Shown: in pieces, positions 6,116-13,944 of the stretch
How positions within the stretch are numbered: position 1 is the stretch's first letter
How the letters are laid out: the number at the start of each line of letters is the position of its first letter
From: JBMYYE01 sp049609065
GTDB lineage: Bacteria; Pseudomonadota; Alphaproteobacteria; Rhodobacterales; Rhodobacteraceae
Direction of reading: 5' to 3'
Assembly (NCBI GenBank): GCA_049609065.1
Contig: JBMYYE010000052.1
Coordinates: 1-16,190 of the forward strand
DNA length: 16,190 nucleotides
The notes under the pieces: generated by a model
Database searches by the model: none
Seen by the model: only the letters and a program-made list of their open reading frames with translations
What the model was told of the DNA's origin: nothing
Program-made: the position numbers and the translations under genes

Positions 6116-6512
6116 GGTTCGTATCACCATTGGAGGCCGTGACTTTGAAGTCTCATGCCAACCGGGGGAGGAATCGTTTCTTCTTTCCGCCGCAAGCTTA
6201 TTGACCGCAGAGGCCGATGCGCTCACGGCGCAAATCGGACGTTTGCCAGAAGCGCGCATGCTTTTGATGGCGGGGCTTATGCTCGCGGATAAAACGGCAG
6301 GGTTAGAAGAAAAACTTGCCGCACAGCACACGATTTCAGACGGGCTTCGGGTGGAAAACGAAGCGTTGAAAAACGTTCCGATGCCTGAGCCTGAGAAAAT
6401 TGAGGTGCCCGTTGTGCCCGAAGATTTGATCGAAAGCCTATCAGAGCTAACAGCGCGCGCAGAATCTATTGCAGGTGAAGTTGAAGAAAAGCTAAAACAA
6501 TCAACCGCATAG
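6108..6512 (+). CDS. zapA: Cell division protein ZapA
   Basis: 134 residues. The N-terminus PEVRITIGGRDFEVSC is the usual ZapA beta hairpin, followed by the LLSAASLLTAEADAL helix, where E. coli-type proteins have the dimer head, and a long helix (about 45-85) that forms the antiparallel coiled-coil tetramer. ZapA bundles FtsZ protofilaments at mid-cell. The ATG at 6108 is chosen over an upstream in-frame ATG at 6021 because it places the conserved VxITIxGR motif at the N-terminus and has a GGGGAAA ribosome binding site. Its start overlaps the preceding coiled-coil gene (stop at 6115). It is longer than E. coli ZapA (109) because of a Pro/Glu-rich linker (about 86-105) and an extra C-terminal helix. 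Confidence 0.85.
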   Translation: MPEVRITIGGRDFEVSCQPGEESFLLSAASLLTAEADALTAQIGRLPEARMLLMAGLMLADKTAGLEEKLAAQHTISDGLRVENEALKNVPMPEPEKIEVPVVPEDLIESLSELTARAESIAGEVEEKLKQSTA

Positions 6513-6520
6513 GGGTTGCT

Positions 6521-7360
6521 TTAGCTAAAATACGCGTTTTGGGTTGTACTGTTGTTGCGAAACTCTGTTGGTGTTTGCTGGGTGCTGTTTTGAAAGGCGC
6601 GCGTGAAATAAGCCGCAGACGTAAACGTCAACTCAACCGCGATCTTATTCACCGCCATATCCGTATCCCGCAGGAGCGTTTTTGCCTCATACATAACGCG
6701 TTCTGTCAAAATATGTGAGGCAGAGCGATCACAAGACTTTTGACACACCCGTGTCAGATGCGTCGGTGTGACGTTGAGCTGCCCTGCGTAATCTGCCACG
6801 GATAACCCGTCATATAGCTGATCTTCGATGAGATCGGTGAAGGCCAGCATGAGCTTTTCTGCCGCGGATTTCTTAATCACAGCTGCAGGGTCCTTGATGC
6901 GTTCAAGCCAGACCAGCATCAATTCTAAAATAGCCGCATTGGCCCGTAACGAACCGCGATCCGGGTGGGTGATTTCATGGTGCATCCGGTCATGAAGCGT
7001 GGTGAAATCCGCCTGAAAAAATGCATCACGCATTCGAATATGTTCGGGCTTTTGCGGGAATTGATCACTGGCACTGGTCGGAATGCGCAAAATAGAGCCA
7101 AAAACAAATGAGGACACCTCAATTGAAAATAAGGTGCCAGCAGGTATGAAGAAAACGTTATTTGGCCCAAACCCGTAGGTGGTGCCTCGAATAACAACAC
7201 GCCCTTGGCCCCGTGTGACCCACATGATGGTGTGATCTTCGTGGCTGTGCAATTCATCCATGCGCCAGCGTTCAGATTTGTAAACTTGTGGAAATGTGGT
7301 CACGCCAAAACTGCGCCCATCAGGCGTGGTGGTGTCAACAGGAGAAACAGTATCATTCAT
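6521..7360 (-). CDS. AraC-family transcriptional regulator
   Basis: A 279-residue regulator with an N-terminal cupin-like sensor domain (about 33-95; HSHEDHTI at 38-45 and GFGPNNVFFIPAG at 63-75 are typical beta-barrel motifs) and a C-terminal AraC DNA-binding domain with two helix-turn-helices (about 187-206, SVADYAGQLNVTPTHLTRV, and 235-262, MAVNKIAVELTFTSAAYFTR). Proteins with this architecture usually sense a small molecule and activate nearby genes, but no catabolic or transport gene lies next to it here, so the target is unknown. It lies downstream of miaA on the same strand with a 94-base gap holding a fair promoter, so it is probably expressed independently. Its stop is only 8 bases from that of the convergent zapA. 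Confidence 0.9.
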   Translation of the reverse strand: MNDTVSPVDTTTPDGRSFGVTTFPQVYKSERWRMDELHSHEDHTIMWVTRGQGRVVIRGTTYGFGPNNVFFIPAGTLFSIEVSSFVFGSILRIPTSASDQFPQKPEHIRMRDAFFQADFTTLHDRMHHEITHPDRGSLRANAAILELMLVWLERIKDPAAVIKKSAAEKLMLAFTDLIEDQLYDGLSVADYAGQLNVTPTHLTRVCQKSCDRSASHILTERVMYEAKTLLRDTDMAVNKIAVELTFTSAAYFTRAFQNSTQQTPTEFRNNSTTQNAYFS

Positions 7361-7424
7361 GGCACGGCGTTACATTTTTGCGTTATGTTGGCATTTCACT
7401 ATTAAATAAAGCCATTTTGGCAAA

Positions 7425-7453
7425 ATTATGACCAAAGAGTTGGTAAAACGCAA
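7425..7453 (-). promoter_or_regulatory. Candidate promoter of the AraC-type gene
   Basis: On the minus strand TTGCGT (7453-7448), exactly 17 bases, then CATAAT (7430-7425). The boxes start right after the miaA stop codon and predict a leader of about 58 bases. Confidence 0.5.
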
Positions 7454-7454
7454 G

Positions 7455-8336
7455 TTATAAATCTGGTTGAATGGGGGTCCATGATTTCATGCGGCTCCGA
7501 AACCAGCTGCGTTGGCGTTTGGCATATTGCCGCGATCCAATGATTGCCGCCTCTATAGCGGCGTCGATATCCATATCACCTTGAAGATGCGCAATAAGTT
7601 CAGGAGCCCCGATCGCCTTGGAGGATAGAAAATCAGGGGACCAGTTTGGCAACATTGAACGCGCTTCATCCAAGGCCCCTTGATCGATCATCTGGTGAAA
7701 CCGTCTTTCGATCCGTTCATTGAGCCAGATTTTGTCACAGGTGAGAACAAAGGGATGTGTGTTTTCCAGCCCCAAAAGAGGCGGCGGCGTGTCGCGCTGC
7801 CAGTCCCGAATGGAGCGCCCTGTATGTGTGAGAACCTCCCATGCGCGCTGGACCCGCATTGGGTTTTGCGTATCAATGGCCGCACGCGTTTCTGCATCCA
7901 GCTCTGCGAGAAAGGGCGCGATACCATCATCCGTCATACGGGCATTGGCCGCGTCTCGGAGGCTCAAAGGGGTGTCGGGAATTTCTGCCAACCCTTCTGT
8001 GAGCGCCGCAAAATAGAGCCCAGTTCCCCCAATGATGATCGGGGCAGGGGCAGGGGATGCCACAAAGCCGCGCATATCCCGAAGCCAATCCCCAACGGAA
8101 TACGCCGCATCAAAGGGCACATGCCCATAAAGCGCGTGGGGCGCTGTGTTCAAATCGGCGTCACTGGGCCGTGCGGTTAAAATCCGCCATCCATCATACA
8201 CTTGGAGCGCATCTGCGTTGACGATCATGCGCGATTGCGCGGCTGCAATCTCCAAAGCAAGCGCCGATTTACCCGATGCGGTGGGCCCCGCAATAAGAAC
8301 CGGTTTTTCCAGTGAAAGTTGCTTGATATCGATCAT
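7455..8336 (-). CDS. miaA: tRNA dimethylallyltransferase
   Basis: A 293-residue enzyme that adds a dimethylallyl group to adenosine 37 of tRNAs reading codons that begin with U, improving decoding accuracy. Motifs: the P-loop GPTASGKS (17-24), NADALQVY (40-47) with the likely catalytic Asp42, GGTGLYF (103-109), the conserved NPMRVQRAWE segment near 158-167, and YAKRQRSWFR close to the C-terminus. Length is normal (about 290-310). Its substrate DMAPP comes from the MEP pathway, to which dxr in this window belongs. It is transcribed divergently from pyrH across a 125-base spacer. No convincing -10/-35 pair for it was found there; a TTGACA at 8388-8383 lacks a matching -10. Confidence 0.95.
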   Translation of the reverse strand: MIDIKQLSLEKPVLIAGPTASGKSALALEIAAAQSRMIVNADALQVYDGWRILTARPSDADLNTAPHALYGHVPFDAAYSVGDWLRDMRGFVASPAPAPIIIGGTGLYFAALTEGLAEIPDTPLSLRDAANARMTDDGIAPFLAELDAETRAAIDTQNPMRVQRAWEVLTHTGRSIRDWQRDTPPPLLGLENTHPFVLTCDKIWLNERIERRFHQMIDQGALDEARSMLPNWSPDFLSSKAIGAPELIAHLQGDMDIDAAIEAAIIGSRQYAKRQRSWFRSRMKSWTPIQPDL

Positions 8337-8461
8337 AATGGGCCTCTTATACGCCTTCGTTGTCTGCTCTTAGCCAAGAATTGTCAAAAGGGCAAAACTT
8401 CGCATTGAACTTTGGCGTGAAAATGTGTCATTTTGAGTGCAAATCTTGCAAGGGGGCATCC

Positions 8462-9196
8462 ATGACCGCATCAGCCAGCGTCAAAGAAACGAAATTTAAC
8501 CGCGTTATGCTTAAAATTTCAGGAGAAGCGTTGATGGGGGATCAGGGGTTCGGTCTCAATCCGCCAACTGTTGAACGGATCGCACGCGAAGTTCAAACCG
8601 TGCATGATATGGGTGTTGAAATCTGCATGGTGATTGGGGGTGGCAACATTTTTCGTGGCCTACAAGGCTCCGCCCAAGGGATGGAGCGCACGACAGCCGA
8701 TTATATGGGGATGCTCGCAACGGTTATGAACGCGCTGGCAATGCAATCTGCGCTTGAGGGGCTTGGCATTCACACCCGTGTGATTTCCGCTATTCCGATG
8801 GATCAGGTCTGTGAACCCTATATTCGCCGCCGCGCGGTGCGTCACCTTGAAAAGAAACGGGTTTGTATCTTTGCAGCAGGGACGGGGAACCCTTATTTCA
8901 CAACGGATACGGCGGCGACGCTTCGGGCGAATGAAATGCGCTGTGAGGCGATTTTCAAGGGCACCAAAGTTGATGGCGTTTATGACAAGGATCCTGCAAA
9001 ATTTGACGATGCGGTGCGCTATGACCGCGTGTCCTATGATGATGTGTTGCAAAAACGTCTGGGCGTGATGGATGCGTCCGCGATTGCGCTGGCCCGTGAC
9101 AACAATTTGCCGATTATTGTGTTCTCTTTGGATGAGCCTGGTGGCTTTAAGGGGATTTTGGCAGGCAGAGGCACCTATACTTCGGTCCACGGTTAG
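8462..9196 (+). CDS. pyrH: UMP kinase
   Basis: A 244-residue cytoplasmic kinase of the amino-acid-kinase fold that phosphorylates UMP to UDP, usually as a GTP-activated, UTP-inhibited hexamer. Motifs: MLKISGEAL (16-24), GGGNIFRG (59-66), DYMGMLAT (80-87), GTGNPYFTTD (140-149) and KVDGVYDKDP. The reading frame is open back to an ATG at 8360, which would add 34 residues, but the ATG at 8462 is preferred: it has an AAGGGGG ribosome binding site at the right distance and gives the family's normal length of about 240. It is the first gene of the run leading to bamA. Confidence 0.95.
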   Translation: MTASASVKETKFNRVMLKISGEALMGDQGFGLNPPTVERIAREVQTVHDMGVEICMVIGGGNIFRGLQGSAQGMERTTADYMGMLATVMNALAMQSALEGLGIHTRVISAIPMDQVCEPYIRRRAVRHLEKKRVCIFAAGTGNPYFTTDTAATLRANEMRCEAIFKGTKVDGVYDKDPAKFDDAVRYDRVSYDDVLQKRLGVMDASAIALARDNNLPIIVFSLDEPGGFKGILAGRGTYTSVHG

Positions 9197-9235
9197 GCCT
9201 ATATTGCAAATAAGTTTGAAAAGAGAGGGACGATT

Positions 9236-9802
9236 ATGTCTGAGGCAGATCTTGAAATTGATCTAGACGATCTACAACGTCGTATGGATGGCGCAATGGG
9301 CGCTTTGAAAACGGAGTTTTCCTCCTTACGAACGGGGCGCGCGTCTGCGTCCATGCTCGATCCGATTATGGTTGAAGCATATGGGCAAAAAACACCCATT
9401 AACCAAATTGGGACGGTGAATGTGCCCGAACCTCGTATGGTGACATTGAACGTTTGGGATAAATCCATGGTGCAATTGGCGGAAAAAGCGATCCGTGAAA
9501 GCGGCCTTGGTATCAACCCACAGCTAAATGGCACCATCATTATGTTGCCGATCCCAGAACTCAACGAAGAACGCCGTCGTGACCTAACCAAAGTGGCGGG
9601 CCAATATGCCGAAAGTGCGCGTGTGGCCGTGCGCAATGTGCGCCGTGATGGCATGGAACAGCTTAAGAAGGCAAAAGCAGCGGGCATGTCTGAAGATGAT
9701 CACAAAGTATGGTCCGATGAGGTGCAAGAGCTCACCAATACTGCGATTGCCAATATCGACAGCACACTTGCGACAAAACAAGAAGAAATCATGCAAGTTT
9801 AA
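9236..9802 (+). CDS. frr: Ribosome recycling factor
   Basis: A 188-residue protein that, with EF-G, splits the post-termination ribosome into subunits. It has the family layout: N- and C-terminal parts of a three-helix bundle (about 1-30 and 105-185) around a beta-rich domain II (about 32-104), with the motifs LRTGRAS (about 30-36), VTLNVWDKSMV (about 66-76), GLNxGINP-like GLGINPQLNG, and LTKVAGQYAESARVAVRNVRR. Length is normal (about 185). A strong GAGAGGGA ribosome binding site precedes the ATG. It lies 39 bases after pyrH, the arrangement seen in most bacteria. A UUCG hairpin follows it. Confidence 0.96.
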   Translation: MSEADLEIDLDDLQRRMDGAMGALKTEFSSLRTGRASASMLDPIMVEAYGQKTPINQIGTVNVPEPRMVTLNVWDKSMVQLAEKAIRESGLGINPQLNGTIIMLPIPELNEERRRDLTKVAGQYAESARVAVRNVRRDGMEQLKKAKAAGMSEDDHKVWSDEVQELTNTAIANIDSTLATKQEEIMQV

Positions 9803-9814
9803 GAGCATGTGTAT

Positions 9815-9840
9815 CGGGCCTTCGGGCCCGCTTCGATTCT
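9815..9840 (+). terminator. UUCG-tetraloop hairpin between frr and uppS
   Basis: CGGGCC (9815-9820), loop TTCG (9821-9824), GGCCCG (9825-9830): a perfect 6-bp GC stem closed by the very stable C(UUCG)G tetraloop, 12 bases after the frr stop. The bases after it (CTTCGATTCT) are only mildly T-rich, so it probably gives partial termination or RNA stability, allowing some read-through into uppS. Confidence 0.65.
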
Positions 9841-9873
9841 AGGTCTAGTGATACCTGAGTTTAGGAATATAGC

Positions 9874-10593
9874 TTGAACGACACAGCCGCCAAAGCGCCA
9901 AAACACGTCGCCATCATTATGGATGGCAACGGTCGGTGGGCCCAAGGCCAAGGAAAACCACGACTATTCGGTCATCAAGCGGGCGCAAAACGTGTGCGTC
10001 AAATCGTCGAAGCATGCCCAGAAAATGGCGTGAAATACCTGACGATATTTGCATTTTCGACGGAAAACTGGAAACGTACACAGCTCGAGGTGACGGGCTT
10101 AATGAAGCTCTTTCGCCTCTACCTTAAATCAGAGATGAAAGACCTTGCAAAAAATGGGGTCCGCGTGCGCTTTATTGGTGATCGGCTTCGGTTGCACAAA
10201 GAACTTCAACGTTTAATGACCGACATGGAAGAGGCGACTAAAAACAACGATTTGGTTCATTTAACCGTCGCGCTCAATTATGGGGGCCGTGATGAAGTGT
10301 CGCGCGCGGCCAAACGCATGGCCATTGAAGTGGCCGAAGGCCGCTTGACCCCTGATACGATTACCGATGAAACCTTCCCACAGTTTTTGGATACGTGTTT
10401 GCTTCCGGATCCAGATTTGGTCATTCGTACGTCAGGTGAAGCACGGATTTCGAACTTTTTATTATGGCAATCAGCCTATGCGGAATACGAATTTGTAGAC
10501 ACGCTCTGGCCTGATTTTACCGCGGAACATTTTCGCGACCTCGTGCAGGGCTTTTCAAAGAAAGACCGCCGATTTGGAGGAATAAAAAAATGA
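9874..10593 (+). CDS. uppS: Undecaprenyl diphosphate synthase
   Basis: A 239-residue cis-prenyltransferase that adds isopentenyl units to farnesyl diphosphate, giving the C55 carrier lipid for peptidoglycan and other surface glycans. Motifs: HVAIIMDGNGRWA (11-23) with catalytic Asp17, GHQAGAKRVR (33-42), FAFSTENWKR (59-68), and RTSGEARISNFLLWQ (185-199) with ELEF-like AYAEYEF. The start is a TTG at 9874: no ATG lies between it and the catalytic motif, and AGGAA sits about 9 bases before it. Length fits the family (230-250). It overlaps cdsA by four bases (ATGA), so the two are translationally coupled. It stands 71 bases after frr, beyond a hairpin. Confidence 0.94.
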   Translation: MNDTAAKAPKHVAIIMDGNGRWAQGQGKPRLFGHQAGAKRVRQIVEACPENGVKYLTIFAFSTENWKRTQLEVTGLMKLFRLYLKSEMKDLAKNGVRVRFIGDRLRLHKELQRLMTDMEEATKNNDLVHLTVALNYGGRDEVSRAAKRMAIEVAEGRLTPDTITDETFPQFLDTCLLPDPDLVIRTSGEARISNFLLWQSAYAEYEFVDTLWPDFTAEHFRDLVQGFSKKDRRFGGIKK

Positions 10594-11393
10594 GCAACAC
10601 ACAAGTGTCAAAGAAATGGGCGGATCTTGGGCCACGGGTGAAATCCGCGGTGGTAATGGCCATCATCGGCGCGGTTGCGATCCTATCTGGCGGCTTTATT
10701 TATGCTGTGTTGGTGGCGGCAGTGACGGGGATGCTGTATTGGGAATTGTTCCATATGCTGGGAACAAAGAACGCTGAAAAAATGCGTCTGACTGCTGGCA
10801 GTTTGGCAATCATCACCCTCATGCTAAGCGCATTTTTATTGACGTGGTATGGGTTTTTGATCCTGATTTTCGTCGCCTGTGTCATGGCGGTGTTGATGGA
10901 TGTGAATTTGAAAAAATTTGCGCCCCTCGCGGTTCTTGTGGCGTTTGGCGCCTATGGGTTGTTGGAACTTCGCCTCAACCATGGGCTTTGGGCGGCACTG
11001 TGGCTCATCTTGGTTGTGGTGTTTACGGATATCGGCGGCTATGTCGCGGGGCGCATTTTTGGCGGCCCAAAATTCTGGCCGCAAATCAGCCCGAAAAAAA
11101 CATGGTCCGGCACCATCGCAGGTTGGGCCTTGGCGGCTGTGGTTGGTATCTTATATGCCAGCTCAAGCAGCATTGGCGCAGAGCTCGTGATCATTTCGGT
11201 CTTTGTGTCCTTTGCCTCGCAAATGGGGGATATCCTCGAAAGCGCGTTTAAGCGCAAACAAGGGATCAAAGACAGTTCAGACCTCATTCCGGGCCATGGC
11301 GGGTTCTTTGATCGCTTTGATGGCATGATTGGTGCTGCGAGCTTCGTGACGCTTTTGGCGGCGGTTGGTGCTATGCCGATGATCGGGGGCTAA
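10590..11393 (+). CDS. cdsA: Phosphatidate cytidylyltransferase
   Basis: A 267-residue integral inner-membrane enzyme that makes CDP-diacylglycerol from phosphatidate and CTP, the branch point for phospholipids. About seven hydrophobic helices can be seen (roughly 18-50, 67-83, 84-104, 110-126, 132-152, 175-192, 197-212). The C-terminal CDP-DAG synthase signature is intact: SAFKRKQGIKDSSDLIPGHG at 218-237, followed by GFFDRFDG. The start overlaps the uppS stop as ATGA, with GGAGG about 10 bases before it inside uppS. The gene is 7 bases from dxr. Length is typical for the family (about 250-300). Confidence 0.94.
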   Translation: MSNTQVSKKWADLGPRVKSAVVMAIIGAVAILSGGFIYAVLVAAVTGMLYWELFHMLGTKNAEKMRLTAGSLAIITLMLSAFLLTWYGFLILIFVACVMAVLMDVNLKKFAPLAVLVAFGAYGLLELRLNHGLWAALWLILVVVFTDIGGYVAGRIFGGPKFWPQISPKKTWSGTIAGWALAAVVGILYASSSSIGAELVIISVFVSFASQMGDILESAFKRKQGIKDSSDLIPGHGGFFDRFDGMIGAASFVTLLAAVGAMPMIGG

Positions 11394-11400
11394 GGCACCC

Positions 11401-12573
11401 ATGACGAAAACCCTTTCAATATTTGGTGCGACGGGATCCATCGGTCAATCGACGATTGACCTTGTGAAACGCGCGCCTGAGCGGTTTTCGGTTTCCTGCC
11501 TGACGGGCGGGCGCAATATTGAGCAATTGGTAAAAGATGCCAAAGCCTTGCAACCCTCCACCGTGATTGCGGCCCATGATGGGGATTATACCCGCCTTAA
11601 AGAGGCGCTTTCTGGCACGGGTATCGAAGTGGGGGCAGGGCGCAGTGCCCTTCTTGAGGCCGCGGGCCGTCCGTGCGACATGATGGTGTCGGGGATTATT
11701 GGGGCTGCGGGGCTTGAGCCTGGGCTCGAAGCCCTCAAAGCGGGTGTGACGGTTGCGCTTGCGAATAAAGAAAGCTTGGTTTGTGCGGGGGCACTCCTTT
11801 TAAAGACAGCGGCTGATCATAAGGCAGATATTTTACCCGTCGACAGCGAACATTCTGCCATTTTTCAAGCCATGATCGGCGAAGACATGGACGCGGTTGA
11901 AGAGGTCACACTCACCGCTTCTGGTGGGGCATTGCGGGACTGGCCGCTTGAGAAACTTAAAACCGCAACGGTTGAAGAGGCCGCGACCCATCCCAATTGG
12001 GATATGGGGCAGCGCATCACAATTGACAGCGCATCCATGTTTAACAAAGCAATGGAGCTAATTGAAACAAAAGAGTTTTTTGGTTTCAATCCTGCGCAAA
12101 TTAAAACGGTCATTCATCCACAGTCGATCATCCATGCGATGGTGATGTTCAAAGATGGCGCTCTGATGAGCCATCTTGGGGCACCGGATATGCGCCATGC
12201 CATTGGCTTTGCGCTGAATTACCCGCATCGCTGCGATTTGCCTGTGGCGCGCATTGATCTCGCTGAAATCGGGCAGTTGACGTTTAGCGCCCCAGATGCG
12301 GCACGTTATCCTGCGCTTGGCCTTGCCTATGAGGTGATGGCGGCAGGGGGCCTATCTGGCGCAGTTTTTAATGCCGCCAAAGAAGCAGCACTTGATGGGT
12401 TTATCGCGCGAAAAATCGCCTTCACCGATATGGCGGATGTTGTGCGTGCGACGCTCAATATATTGGCGTCTGAGGCACAACTCCCCGCCGCGTCCATGAC
12501 GCTTGATGCGGTAAATCACATTGATGCCCTAGCGCGACGAACTGCTAGCGCCTATATCACTCAAAACCACTAA
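11401..12573 (+). CDS. dxr: 1-deoxy-D-xylulose 5-phosphate reductoisomerase
   Basis: A 390-residue cytoplasmic enzyme converting DXP to 2-C-methyl-D-erythritol 4-phosphate with NADPH, the committed step of the MEP isoprenoid pathway and the target of fosmidomycin. Visible: the NADPH-binding GATGSIGQST (9-18), ANKESLV (121-127), the metal-binding LPVDSEHSAIFQ (145-156; Asp148, Glu150), LTASGGALRDWP (171-182), HPNWDMGQRITIDSASMFNK (197-216) and ELIE carrying the second metal-site glutamate (219-222). Length is normal (about 390-400). It sits between cdsA (7 bases upstream) and rseP (15 bases downstream). Its product ultimately supplies UppS, encoded two genes upstream, and MiaA. Confidence 0.96.
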   Translation: MTKTLSIFGATGSIGQSTIDLVKRAPERFSVSCLTGGRNIEQLVKDAKALQPSTVIAAHDGDYTRLKEALSGTGIEVGAGRSALLEAAGRPCDMMVSGIIGAAGLEPGLEALKAGVTVALANKESLVCAGALLLKTAADHKADILPVDSEHSAIFQAMIGEDMDAVEEVTLTASGGALRDWPLEKLKTATVEEAATHPNWDMGQRITIDSASMFNKAMELIETKEFFGFNPAQIKTVIHPQSIIHAMVMFKDGALMSHLGAPDMRHAIGFALNYPHRCDLPVARIDLAEIGQLTFSAPDAARYPALGLAYEVMAAGGLSGAVFNAAKEAALDGFIARKIAFTDMADVVRATLNILASEAQLPAASMTLDAVNHIDALARRTASAYITQNH

Positions 12574-12588
12574 CCAAAGGTTCATGAC

Positions 12589-13920
12589 ATGTCTTCCATT
12601 TTGCCAAGCTTAGGCGGCTCTGCGTTTACGTTGATTGCGTTTGTAATCGCCCTTTCGGTGATTGTTGCGATCCATGAATATGGGCATTATATCGTCGGCC
12701 GCTGGTCAGGTATCCATGCCGAAGTCTTCTCGCTTGGATTTGGTCCGGTGCTCTATTCACGTCTGGATAAGCACGGCACCAAATGGCAGATCGCGGCTCT
12801 TCCTTTTGGGGGATATGTAAAATTTCTGGGCGACAAAGACGCGGCTTCTGCGGCCGATCCAGAGGCGCTTGATGGATTGTCGCAAGACGAAAAACGCCGC
12901 ACCATGCATGGTGCACCACTTTGGGCGCGCGCGGCCACTGTTGCGGCTGGTCCTCTCTTTAACTTTATCCTATCGGCCCTTGTTTTTACGGGTGTTTTCT
13001 TTTTTCAAGGCACGGCCAAAGAGCCGCTAACACTTGCCAATACGCCAACATTTCCTGGGCTTGAAACGTCAATTGAAGCAGGTGATGAAATTGTGTCAAT
13101 CGATGGAATATTGCTTTCAACCACGGAAAGTTTTCGCGCTGAGGGCACAAAACTGGGCAACCAATCGGTGCTGCCTTATGTCGTGAAACGTGATGGGGTT
13201 GAGCTACGTGTGGATGGTCCACATCCATTTCCAGCCCAGGTTGTGGCGCTCGCACCTCGTTCTGCGGCCTATGAGGCGGGGCTTGAGGTTGGGGATGTCA
13301 TCACGGCAACAAATGGCGTTGCTATTTCCACATTCGAAGACCTCCGCCAGCGTGTAATTTCCTCAGATGGTAAACCTCTTTTGCTATCCGTTTGGCGCGC
13401 AGGTGAGACGCTTGAGCAAACGCTCACGCCAAAACGTGTGGATATGCCATTGGCGGATGGGAGCTTTGACACCCGCTGGCTGATTGGGATCACGGGCGGG
13501 CTTCCTTTTGAATTGGAAACGGAAACTGCGGGGCTTTGGGCTGCGCTGACAGGTGGGATTACCCAGATCGGCTATATCATCCGTTCGAGCCTCTCTGGCC
13601 TTTATAATATGATTATTGGTGAGATTTCGTCGTGCAACATGTCGGGGCCGTTGGCCATTGCACAGACATCTGGGGCGATGGCGTCCCAAGGCAGTCAAAG
13701 CTTCATCTATTTCATCGGGGTGCTGTCCACGGCGGTGGGGCTTATGAATTTATTTCCGATTCCCGTTTTGGATGGGGGGCACCTTGTGTTTTACGCCTAT
13801 GAGGCGGTTTTCCGGCGTCCACCAAATGAACGGGTTTTGAACCTGTTGATGGCGGTTGGTTTGACACTCCTTTTGAGCCTCATGGCCTTTGCGCTTATGA
13901 ATGATATCTTTTGCCCATAA
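12589..13920 (+). CDS. rseP: RIP metalloprotease RseP (site-2 protease)
   Basis: A 443-residue inner-membrane zinc protease that cuts anti-sigma factors and other membrane proteins within the bilayer, often to release an envelope-stress sigma factor. The first membrane helix carries the zinc motif HEYGH (29-33). A second helix follows at about 115-138. PDZ domains cover roughly 150-215 and 216-284. NMSGPLAIA (350-358) and the third zinc ligand in NLFPIPVLDGGH (387-398; Asp395) are present, and the C-terminal helix is at about 418-438. The first PDZ is divergent: it keeps GDEIVSIDG but lacks the usual carboxylate-binding start. The ATG at 12589 is in frame; an ATG five bases earlier is not. 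AAAGG precedes it. Confidence 0.94.
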   Translation: MSSILPSLGGSAFTLIAFVIALSVIVAIHEYGHYIVGRWSGIHAEVFSLGFGPVLYSRLDKHGTKWQIAALPFGGYVKFLGDKDAASAADPEALDGLSQDEKRRTMHGAPLWARAATVAAGPLFNFILSALVFTGVFFFQGTAKEPLTLANTPTFPGLETSIEAGDEIVSIDGILLSTTESFRAEGTKLGNQSVLPYVVKRDGVELRVDGPHPFPAQVVALAPRSAAYEAGLEVGDVITATNGVAISTFEDLRQRVISSDGKPLLLSVWRAGETLEQTLTPKRVDMPLADGSFDTRWLIGITGGLPFELETETAGLWAALTGGITQIGYIIRSSLSGLYNMIIGEISSCNMSGPLAIAQTSGAMASQGSQSFIYFIGVLSTAVGLMNLFPIPVLDGGHLVFYAYEAVFRRPPNERVLNLLMAVGLTLLLSLMAFALMNDIFCP

Positions 13921-13944
13921 TAACAGTGAGTTGAGGGGTGTTTG

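Noticed and set aside
6491..6525. Imperfect inverted repeat (GCTAAAACAA / TTGCTTTAGC) between the convergent zapA and AraC-type genes as a two-way terminator
   Set aside because: The stem is AT-rich with a mismatch, a 15-base loop and no U-run on either strand; too weak to call.
8360..8461. An N-terminal extension of PyrH from an ATG at 8360
   Set aside because: The extra 34 residues (Cys/Lys-rich) are not part of the UMP kinase fold, and the ATG at 8462 has a much better Shine-Dalgarno sequence.
8337..8461. Divergent promoters between miaA and pyrH
   Set aside because: TTGACA on the minus strand and TTGTCA or TTGAAC on the plus strand are present, but none has a convincing -10 at 16-18 bases, so no promoter was annotated.
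10844..11251. Alternative plus-strand frames inside cdsA
   Set aside because: The cdsA frame carries the full CDP-DAG synthase signature and membrane helices; the overlapping frames show no family features.
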